Assembly (NCBI GenBank): GCA_964196055.1
Contig: CAXMSF010000395.1
Coordinates: 1-11,750, forward strand
Length of the DNA stretch: 11,750 nucleotides
Origin: JAFDEI01 sp964196055
GTDB taxonomy: Bacteria > Myxococcota_A > UBA9160 > SMWR01
Direction: 5' to 3'
Both the position numbers and the translations under genes were made by a program. The number at the start of each line of letters is the position of its first letter. Within the stretch, counting starts at the first letter, position 1. Positions 6,203 through 11,750 of the stretch are shown one piece after another. The notes under the pieces were generated by a model. The model did no database searches and was not told the DNA's origin. It saw nothing but the letters and a program-made list of their open reading frames with translations.

Positions 6203-7213
6203 ATGAAATACCTGCTCGTCGCCCTCGCAGCCGCCGTCGCGTGGTGGCTGTGGGAAAACGCGCGCCGAAAGACACATGCCGTGTCGGCCGGCTACCAGGC
6301 CCGGATCGAGCTGCCCTTCGAGCAGGAGTTCGAGCTCTACCACAACCCATTGTCGCTCTGCTCGATGAAGGCCCGCGTCTGCATGGCCGAACTCGGAATC
6401 ACGTATGGAAACCGGCCGATCGATCTGATCGAAACCGGGTCCTACGAGAACATCCGGCCCGCGTTCCTCGCAGTGAACCCGGCGGGCACCGTTCCAGTGC
6501 TCGTGCACGACGGGCACCCCGTCTACGAATCACACGAACAGATCCGTTACGCGGCCGATCATGCGCCGCCGGGCTCGCCGAAGCTCGTTCCGGACGACCC
6601 CGTGCTCGCGGCCGAGATGCAGCGCTGGATCGACCGCTCGTCGATTTCGGAAGACCCGTTGGAGCACGGCGACGACAGCGCTGGCAACGCAGTGCCCGGC
6701 CTCACGGTTCCGATCTTCGCTGCGATGATCGATCGAATTGCGTTCTACAAGATCATCGAAGGCCTGTTGTTCCACATCGACAAACGGCGGCCGCTGGTCT
6801 TCCTCGTGCTGAAGCTGTGGGGACTCGAGAACCTCACCAAGCTCCGCCCCGTCGTCGGCGTGATCCGGCGAAGCCACCGGCAGATGGGCGACCACCTCGA
6901 CGCACTCGAACAGCAGCTTCGCGACGGCGGTGGTCCCTGGATCCTCGGTGAGAGCTACAGCCTCGCGGACGTGAGCTGGTCGGTGATCTTCGAACGACTC
7001 GCACAAGTGGATTGCGAGCACGTCCACGTGCGCGAAGATCTACGCCCCGAATGCGCACGCTACTGGGCGCGCCTGAAGGACCGCCCCAGCTACCGCGCCG
7101 CGATCCTCGAACATCCCCACCCCACGATCGCGTACGGAACGAAGCGCCTGCAGGACGTGAAGGCCGCCGACCCCGCTTTGCGCAACGCACTCGAAGGCAC
7201 GTCGGCCGACTAG
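6203..7213 (+). CDS. Membrane-anchored glutathione S-transferase-like protein
   Basis: A 336-residue protein with an N-terminal hydrophobic segment (about 3-17, 'YLLVALAAAVAWWLW') followed by RRK, then a GST fold. The thioredoxin-like N-domain begins 'FELYHNPLSLCSMKARV' (about 43-59), where S51, C53 and S54 are candidate catalytic residues. 'NPAGTVPVL' (92-100) carries the cis-proline P98, and ES at 109-110 is the usual glutathione gamma-glutamyl contact. The helical C-domain is longer than in ordinary bacterial GSTs (about 200-220 residues in total), with an insertion of roughly 100 residues before 'WILGESYSLADVSWSVIFERL', the conserved GST motif with its N-capping Asp. The overall shape recalls GDAP1-like GSTs. 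The ATG follows GGAAGG (6188-6193) at 9 nt, 35 nt after the TetR gene, so the two are probably co-transcribed. The TetR-GST pairing suggests inducible detoxification or a thiol-dependent step on a membrane substrate. Which thiol it uses is not shown. Confidence 0.85.
   Translation: MKYLLVALAAAVAWWLWENARRKTHAVSAGYQARIELPFEQEFELYHNPLSLCSMKARVCMAELGITYGNRPIDLIETGSYENIRPAFLAVNPAGTVPVLVHDGHPVYESHEQIRYAADHAPPGSPKLVPDDPVLAAEMQRWIDRSSISEDPLEHGDDSAGNAVPGLTVPIFAAMIDRIAFYKIIEGLLFHIDKRRPLVFLVLKLWGLENLTKLRPVVGVIRRSHRQMGDHLDALEQQLRDGGGPWILGESYSLADVSWSVIFERLAQVDCEHVHVREDLRPECARYWARLKDRPSYRAAILEHPHPTIAYGTKRLQDVKAADPALRNALEGTSAD
7210..7213. other. Shared CTAG: overlapping stop codons of convergent genes
   Basis: The palindrome CTAG at 7210-7213 supplies TAG to both strands. 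The GST gene stops at 7211-7213 on the plus strand, and the START-like gene stops at 7212-7210 on the minus strand. There is therefore no intergenic space for a conventional terminator between them. Confidence 0.95.
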
Positions 7214-7917
7214 AAGCCGCTCGAAGCCGTCGGCGGAGGCGGCGAAGCGACGTCGGCGCGGTTGTCATCGAGGATCCGGTGCAGCGTCACGATCTGGCCG
7301 ATGGCCTGATCGCCCAGCATCGGATTCGCGATCCAGCTCGGCACCCGACCGCCCGGATCGGCGTGCGACTCGTACACGACGTGGGTGCGGTTCTCACCCG
7401 CGGGCGTGACTTCCCAGAAGCCCTCGGACTTCGCCATCCGCACGTAGCCCTTTCGCAGCGGCGGCGCCTCTTCGTTTGCGGTCCACCACTCGTCACGGTA
7501 GATCCGGATTTCCTCGTCGAAGCCCCGCTTGGTTCGCAGCGTCACGTCGCGATCCTTGATGAACGGCAGCTGCATCGTGAAGTAGGTCAGCGCATCGCCA
7601 CCGCCAGCGCGATGGACGACGTTGCGCGTGAGGCCGTCGTCGAGATATCGATCGTCTACGTTGCGAATCTGGATCGCCTGAATCACACGTTCGATCGGCT
7701 CTTCGACGACGGTTTCGACGCGATAGCGGTCGTAGCCCGAGTCCGCGACTTCGCGCTGGTACAGCTCGAAACGATTACCGAGCTGGTTGCCCTGCCTCGC
7801 GAGCTTCCAGTCGCTATCGCGCGCAGCACCTGCGGCGACCGACTGGAGCCCGAGAAACACCAGAACCCCTAACCCAATCAATATTTTGCGACCGCGAAGG
7901 AAGCGCTTGGAAGCCAT
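7210..7917 (-). CDS. START-like (SRPBCC-fold) exported lipid-binding protein
   Basis: A 235-residue protein with an N-terminal signal peptide (basic 'KRFLRGRK', hydrophobic core about 11-28, probable cleavage near AAGAA at 29-33), so it should act in the periplasm. The body resembles START/StAR-type lipid-binding domains: 'YRVETVVEEPIERVIQAI' (about 65-82), 'PFIKDRDV' (118-125), 'RMAKSEGFWEVTP' (160-172) and the signature 'DPGGRVPSWIAN' (187-198). START-like domains form a hydrophobic cavity for sterols, phospholipids or similar ligands. The ATG follows GGTGGAG (7923-7929) at 5 nt. The tail is low complexity (SPPPPTASSGF). Its stop overlaps the stop of the convergent GST gene. A role in carrying a hydrophobic substrate near the other redox genes is plausible but unproven. 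Confidence 0.85.
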   Translation of the reverse strand: MASKRFLRGRKILIGLGVLVFLGLQSVAAGAARDSDWKLARQGNQLGNRFELYQREVADSGYDRYRVETVVEEPIERVIQAIQIRNVDDRYLDDGLTRNVVHRAGGGDALTYFTMQLPFIKDRDVTLRTKRGFDEEIRIYRDEWWTANEEAPPLRKGYVRMAKSEGFWEVTPAGENRTHVVYESHADPGGRVPSWIANPMLGDQAIGQIVTLHRILDDNRADVASPPPPTASSGF

Positions 7918-7962
7918 CGAATCTCCACCGGTCGGGATGCCTGCAACCCGAACGATCCTTCA

Positions 7963-7992
7963 TTTCTAACATGAGATCGGGCCCTCGGCCAA
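7963..7992 (-). promoter_or_regulatory. Candidate promoter for the START-like gene
   Basis: On the minus strand TTGGCC (7992-7987; four of six matches to TTGACA) is followed after 18 nt by TAGAAA (7968-7963; four of six to TATAAT), about 46 nt upstream of the start codon at 7917. The -10 region is locally AT-rich. The match is modest; this is a candidate only. The rest of the gap to 8156 shows no gene and no clear terminator. Confidence 0.3.
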
Positions 7993-8156
7993 GAGCTTTC
8001 TCCCCACGCCAGTGCTCCAGATCACTCTCCATGGGGGTCCAGCCTTCACCAGGGGCAGTCTGCGCTCCGGCCGCTACCGGGTGAGAGCTCCAAAGGCTTC
8101 GCGTAAACGGCGTCGCGGGGGGAGCCCTGCCGCGGCCAGGCCTACGAGGGGGGGCG

Positions 8157-10229
8157 TCACCGCTCGCGGTACACGGAATGGCCGGCTCGGTTCTTCTCGG
8201 GCGTGTGCCAGATCGGCGAGGTCCAGGCCCGCTCCTGGATGATCGGTGTGTAGAAGGGTTCGCTCGCGGAGTCGAGGCAGCAGCCCTCGAAAACCTCGCC
8301 CTCGCCACCGCGCTCGCGCGCGATCGACGATGCTTCGGCCGACTCGGTCTCGCAGCTGTCCGAGAATGGATTGACGCCCGCCGCCAGGCACTGCCGTGTG
8401 CTCCAGCGACAGGTCGGATTCTCGAGCACGCGCAGGTAGTAGAATGCATGCTGCGCGGGATCGAACAAGGCGTCCCGCCACACCGTGCACAAGCTCGTAT
8501 ACCCCGTCCCGGTCGGCTCACAAGTGTCGCGATCCACATCGGCGCCGTTGTCGGGATCGCCCGCGATGTCGTAGACAGCCTCGTGCGTCATGCCGTCGGC
8601 ATCGACCCAGCCCTTGACGATCTGGATCCGCTGGAGATCCGTACCCGGATGGCTTGCCGAACCGGGATCCTTCATCGCGGTCACGAGGAAGGTCGGGGGG
8701 CCGCCCGAGCCCCTCGGCCGCGCAGGCATCTCGCCCCCCATCGGAACGCCGTCCGCGTAGCCGCGCATCACGAGGTCGGGGGAGTCACACAAATCTGCGG
8801 GGTAACGCCAGCCTCCGAAGAAGCGGACGACCGGCCGCGTACCACTCGTCGCATAGGTCTCGCGCCGGCGAATGCCCGAGAAGATCGAATCGCGCGAGTT
8901 CTCCTCCGCCCAGACGACCGCGTGACCGCCGGGGTTCGCGAAGAGATGGTCCTGTACATTGCGAAAGCCAGAATCTCGCCGACCGAGGTGACCGACATAG
9001 GCATCTTCGTCGACGCCTCCGGGCGTCGCGCTGTGGGTGTCGCTCGAACCGATGAAGCCGAACTTGAACGGATTGGTCCCGCTCTTTCTGTCGATCGCCA
9101 GACCGTCCTTCAACACATTGCGCGCCATATTGCGCCGCCCGAATTCGCGGAGTGGAACGGCTGCCGCACGCTCGGTCCGAACCTTGCCCTTCACCGTGCC
9201 GAGCATGGTCAGATTGTCGGCCTTCACCTGTTCGAAATCGCAGAGCTCGTCTTCCGTGTCGAGTCCACGCCCCGCCAACCGGTCGAAGCGGCACTCCGAC
9301 GCGCCCTTGTGCTGTATGAGCTCGACCACGGGTTCGAAGAAGAGTCGCTCCGAGGCTTCACGGTCGTTCTTCGGGTCGGGGAACATCAGCCCGCCCGAGA
9401 GGTTCGGGTTGTGCGGAATCGACAACACGTCGCAGCCCTCTCCCCCTTCGATGCACTGAGCGCGCAGCTGGTACCAGAGTTCGGGAAAGTTCCGGGTTCC
9501 CGTGTCGTAAGTGGAGATCGGCAGAGCGATGACGTGTTCGTTGCGGAAGATCACGTTGCGGTGGAGGTTCTTGTGTCCGGGCGCGTCGGTGTATTCGTAA
9601 CCAACGAAGGTCGTGAACGCGCAATCGGCGCTGCGATCGTAATGATCTTCGGCCGCCTTCTGGATGTCGCTCCAGACTTCGGCCATGCCGGCCTCGCAGT
9701 CCGTGAGGCTGCACGCAAATGAACGCTGCTTCTCCTGCTCGGCGCTCGCAACACCCAGCGCCACCCACCAATTGGCGGCCAGCAGCTGGGCCCAGAAATT
9801 CTGCGAGCGCGTCATGATGCAGTGCGGCCACCAATAGCCGAACTCGGTCGGATCCTCGGTGCAGACGTGAATCTCTCCGAGGAACTCCGCATGGTCGGTT
9901 ACGGCAGCGAAATCGAGCGGCCGCTGAATCCGCGCGCTGACCGTCTGCTCGCCGTTCTCGTCGGGCAACGAGATGGGATCGCCCTTCGCGTACGCGTACG
10001 CATCCGACGGGTCGTTGCGTTGACTCGAGACGTAGGAGTCGAAGGAATACCGGGTGTGAACGTGGAGGTCGCCGAACATCGGCTGGCGCAGCGAGTCGTA
10101 GGCAGTGCACGGCTCGCGCTCCTCGCTCCTCTCGAAGCCGAGAGACCCGGCCGCCGCTGGATAGACGGCCCACGAAATCGCTGCAACGAGCGCGAGCATG
10201 CCCGATCGAATTTCCTTCGATTGAGCCAT
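8157..10229 (-). CDS. DUF3604 (PHP-like metallohydrolase) exported protein
   Basis: A 690-residue protein with a signal peptide (hydrophobic 'GMLALVAAISWAVYPAAAG', about 10-28), so it is probably periplasmic. The mature part matches DUF3604, a family related to PHP-type metal-dependent phosphoesterases. 'FGDLHVHTRYSFDSY' begins at residue 52, with likely metal ligands H56 and H58. 'TDHAEF' (111-116) gives D112 and H113, and 'SSDTHSATPG' gives D397 and H399. The C-terminus carries the family-typical 'QERAWTSPIWHTP' segment. Several Cys pairs suggest disulphides in an exported protein. The start is ATG 10229, with GGGAGGG about 5 nt upstream; a GTG at 10250 lies upstream of that ribosome site and is rejected. 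It follows the YkvA gene by 85 nt on the same strand and may share its transcript. The natural reaction and substrate of most DUF3604 proteins are not established. Confidence 0.88.
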   Translation of the reverse strand: MAQSKEIRSGMLALVAAISWAVYPAAAGSLGFERSEEREPCTAYDSLRQPMFGDLHVHTRYSFDSYVSSQRNDPSDAYAYAKGDPISLPDENGEQTVSARIQRPLDFAAVTDHAEFLGEIHVCTEDPTEFGYWWPHCIMTRSQNFWAQLLAANWWVALGVASAEQEKQRSFACSLTDCEAGMAEVWSDIQKAAEDHYDRSADCAFTTFVGYEYTDAPGHKNLHRNVIFRNEHVIALPISTYDTGTRNFPELWYQLRAQCIEGGEGCDVLSIPHNPNLSGGLMFPDPKNDREASERLFFEPVVELIQHKGASECRFDRLAGRGLDTEDELCDFEQVKADNLTMLGTVKGKVRTERAAAVPLREFGRRNMARNVLKDGLAIDRKSGTNPFKFGFIGSSDTHSATPGGVDEDAYVGHLGRRDSGFRNVQDHLFANPGGHAVVWAEENSRDSIFSGIRRRETYATSGTRPVVRFFGGWRYPADLCDSPDLVMRGYADGVPMGGEMPARPRGSGGPPTFLVTAMKDPGSASHPGTDLQRIQIVKGWVDADGMTHEAVYDIAGDPDNGADVDRDTCEPTGTGYTSLCTVWRDALFDPAQHAFYYLRVLENPTCRWSTRQCLAAGVNPFSDSCETESAEASSIARERGGEGEVFEGCCLDSASEPFYTPIIQERAWTSPIWHTPEKNRAGHSVYRER

Positions 10230-10314
10230 GGCGTCCCTCCCGCGAAACACGAACCGAGCCGGAAGCGAATCAGGCTGGCGACGTCACGTTCCGGGCACGG
10301 CCGGAGGCGAGGCG

Positions 10315-10854
10315 CTACCAGAGACCGATCACTGCACGGCCGGCCGAGCGCGATCGACGGCGATCGCGCTCACGGCGGCGCATCCGGCGCATTCGTGTCT
10401 GCAACTGCAATCGCTGCTTCGCAAGCGCCTCCGCGTCGGGCGTGCGTGTGGCGCGATATTCGCAGAACTTCTCGAACGCTTCGATCTCGTGCCGCAGCTC
10501 CTCGACGACGAGCTGCACCATGATCGCGTCGTCGAGGTAACCGATTCCGGGGATGCGGTCGGGAATCAAATCGTCCGGATCGACGAAATAGGCGAGCACG
10601 TTGAGTACACGAGCCCGATCGGCGCCGACCAGACGCCACTCCTCGTCTTCGAGCATTCGCACCAGCAGCTCGAGTTTACGAAAACTCTCCCGGACGAATT
10701 CAGGCGCCTCCGCCTCCGCAACCTCGCGCATCAGCTCCGACGCGGCCAAGATCACGATGGACTCGTCAGTAGCCTTCTCGCCCGTCTTCACGGTCTTCAG
10801 GCATTTGCGGAAGTACCGAATATCCTTGGGACTCAGGTCGATTACGATCTTCAT
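10315..10854 (-). CDS. YkvA family (DUF1232) protein with arginine-rich tail
   Basis: A 179-residue protein containing the DUF1232/YkvA signature 'YFVDPDDLIPDRIPGIGYLDD' from residue 89 to about 109, preceded by a helical region (about 30-85) and followed by a helix ('AIMVQLVVEELRHEIEAFEKF', 110-130). The last 30 or so residues (about 147-173) are strikingly basic, with about a dozen arginines, and could bind nucleic acid or anionic membranes. YkvA proteins are small, often membrane-linked, and without known function. This one has no clear transmembrane helix, although DUF1232 segments are amphipathic. The ATG at 10854 is preceded by CAGGAG (10869-10874), but the 14-nt gap is longer than usual, so translation may be weak or the start imprecise. 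It lies 85 nt upstream of the DUF3604 gene on the same strand and is divergent from the P450 gene. Confidence 0.8.
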   Translation of the reverse strand: MKIVIDLSPKDIRYFRKCLKTVKTGEKATDESIVILAASELMREVAEAEAPEFVRESFRKLELLVRMLEDEEWRLVGADRARVLNVLAYFVDPDDLIPDRIPGIGYLDDAIMVQLVVEELRHEIEAFEKFCEYRATRTPDAEALAKQRLQLQTRMRRMRRRERDRRRSRSAGRAVIGLW

Positions 10855-10899
10855 GTTCGGTCTCGAACTCCTGCAGCAAAGCGGGCCGTCGGCCGCGGT

Positions 10900-10921
10900 G
10901 AGGCGGGAATTTCACCGCCTC
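10900..10921. repeat. Perfect 7-bp inverted repeat with 8-nt loop
   Basis: GAGGCGG (10900-10906) and CCGCCTC (10915-10921) flank the loop GAATTTCA in the spacer between the divergent YkvA and P450 genes. An overlapping alternative pairing, GGTGA with TCACC (10898-10915), shares the same bases. No T-run follows on either strand, so it does not look like an intrinsic terminator. It may be an operator or an mRNA leader hairpin for the YkvA gene. Confidence 0.4.
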
Positions 10922-10970
10922 GGCACGCGACCGGTTGAGAGCTGCAGGCTAGCCCGAATCAGCGGTCACG

Positions 10971-10982
10971 CCCGCCGGCGGG
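10971..10982. repeat. 12-bp perfect GC palindrome
   Basis: CCCGCCGGCGGG is self-complementary and lies about 110 nt upstream of the P450 start. It could be a regulator site, but palindromes of this base composition also arise by chance in GC-rich DNA. Confidence 0.3.
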
Positions 10983-11094
10983 AGAATGAAATTGCGAATA
11001 GGGGCGAACGCTCCCTACCAATATCAGGGAACCACCGGACCCGACGTCGATGGAAAACCGGCGTAGGATTCCCGCTATCGGCCCGGAGTCCAGC

Positions 11095-11750
11095 TTGAGC
11101 CCCACGCCGCTCGACTACGACCCCTACGACTACGAGCTCGACCGGAATCCCCACCCGGTGTGGAAGCGCCTCCGCGACGAGGCCCCGGTCTACTACAACG
11201 AGCGCTACGACTTCTGGGCGCTGAGCCGTTTCCGTGACGTGCTCGACGCCAGCCTCGACCACGAGACCTTCAGCTCGGCGCGCGGAACCGTGATCGAGAT
11301 GATGGACGAGCCCCTCGTCGACCCGCCGATGATCTTCATGGACACGCCGCGCCACACGGCCTTTCGCAAGCTCGTGAGCCGGACCTTCACGCCGCGGCGA
11401 ATCTCGGGCCTCGAATCACGAATCCGTGCGTTGTGCGCGGGCTACCTCGACCCGCTCGTGGACACGCGCGAGTTCGACTACCTCGGCGCGTTCGGGGCGC
11501 GACTGCCCGTGATGGTCATCAGCTCGCTGCTCGGGGTACCCGAGGAAGACCAGGACCAGCTCCGCATCTGGTCCGACCAGACGCTGCACCGCGAGCCGGG
11601 CGAAACCGGACCGAGTCGAGCCGCGCGCGCGGCCTCGCGAGACATCTTCGCGTACTGGATGAGTCAGATCGAAGCGAAACGAAGCCGCCCGGTCGACGAC
11701 GTGCTGAGCGACCTCGTCACCGCCGAAATCCGCCCGGTCGACGAATCGCC
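11095..11750 (+). CDS. Cytochrome P450, N-terminal part (runs off the window)
   Basis: The reading frame stays open to the right edge and shows 218 residues of a bacterial soluble P450. It opens 'LDYDPYDYELDRNPHPVWKRLRDEAPVYY', the usual N-terminal P450 layout. 'FMDTPRHTAFRKLVSRTFTPR' (81-101) is the C-helix region, with H87 and R91 at the positions that normally contact the haem propionates. 'GAFGARLPVMVISSLLGVPEED' then fits the D-E helix region. The I-helix and the Cys haem loop lie beyond the window. I prefer the TTG start at 11095 because GGAG (11085-11088) is 6 nt upstream and the N-terminus then has normal length. An in-frame ATG at 11050 would add 15 basic, proline-containing residues but has a poor ribosome site. 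It probably hydroxylates a hydrophobic substrate using separate redox partners, none of which is visible here. Confidence 0.88.
   Translation, partial: MSPTPLDYDPYDYELDRNPHPVWKRLRDEAPVYYNERYDFWALSRFRDVLDASLDHETFSSARGTVIEMMDEPLVDPPMIFMDTPRHTAFRKLVSRTFTPRRISGLESRIRALCAGYLDPLVDTREFDYLGAFGARLPVMVISSLLGVPEEDQDQLRIWSDQTLHREPGETGPSRAARAASRDIFAYWMSQIEAKRSRPVDDVLSDLVTAEIRPVDES

Noticed and set aside
8095..8150. GC-rich hairpin after the DUF3604 stop as a terminator
   Set aside because: The best stem is only about 4 bp (CCTG/CAGG) and no T-run follows.
8178..9722. 514-codon plus-strand ORF
   Set aside because: Entirely antisense to the DUF3604 gene, which has clear motifs and a ribosome site. The plus-strand product resembles nothing and mirrors codon bias.
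1..11750. CRISPR arrays, tRNA or rRNA genes, insertion sequences, attachment sites
   Set aside because: No regularly spaced repeats, no cloverleaf-like segments, no transposase or integrase motifs and no flanking direct repeats were seen on either strand.

Overview
The window looks like chromosomal DNA from a GC-rich, Gram-negative, probably environmental bacterium. An AsmA-family envelope protein, two proteins with cleavable-looking signal peptides (a START-like protein and a DUF3604 protein) and strong GGAGG-type ribosome sites support a two-membrane bacterium. The mix of START-like protein, SDRs, CrtC/AttH-like protein, P450 and DUF3604 is reminiscent of lipid-rich lineages such as Myxococcota, Desulfobacterota or Binatota relatives. 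That placement is inference, not something the sequence proves. I see no rRNA, tRNA, CRISPR array, insertion sequence or phage gene.

Layout. A plus-strand AsmA-like gene (26-2089) faces a minus-strand block. Read in its own direction, that block runs SDR (5353-4589), CrtC/AttH-like DUF7064/7065-type protein (4373-3357), an unrecognised 94-residue ORF with a TTG start (3327-3043), and a second SDR (3009-2206). The last three are 29 and 32-33 nt apart and look co-transcribed. Divergent from the block is a plus-strand pair: a TetR regulator (5529-6167) and a membrane-anchored glutathione S-transferase-like protein (6203-7213). The spacer between the two blocks carries a 39-bp near-perfect inverted repeat (5478-5516). 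It contains candidate sigma70-type promoters in both directions and is the clearest regulatory element in the window.

Convergent with the GST gene, and sharing a CTAG stop with it, is an exported START-like lipid-binding protein (7917-7210, minus). Next come an exported DUF3604/PHP-like protein (10229-8157, minus) and a YkvA/DUF1232 protein with an arginine-rich tail (10854-10315, minus). After a divergent intergenic region with a hairpin and a GC palindrome, a cytochrome P450 (plus, from about 11095) runs off the right edge.

Working model (inference): the TetR protein senses a hydrophobic or electrophilic compound and controls its own GST operon and the divergent SDR, possibly with the genes behind it. 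The SDRs, the CrtC/AttH-like protein, the GST and the nearby P450 and START proteins would oxidise, carry or detoxify a lipid- or terpenoid-like substrate. Nothing in the sequence identifies that substrate. All family names are from pattern recognition; no database search was run.
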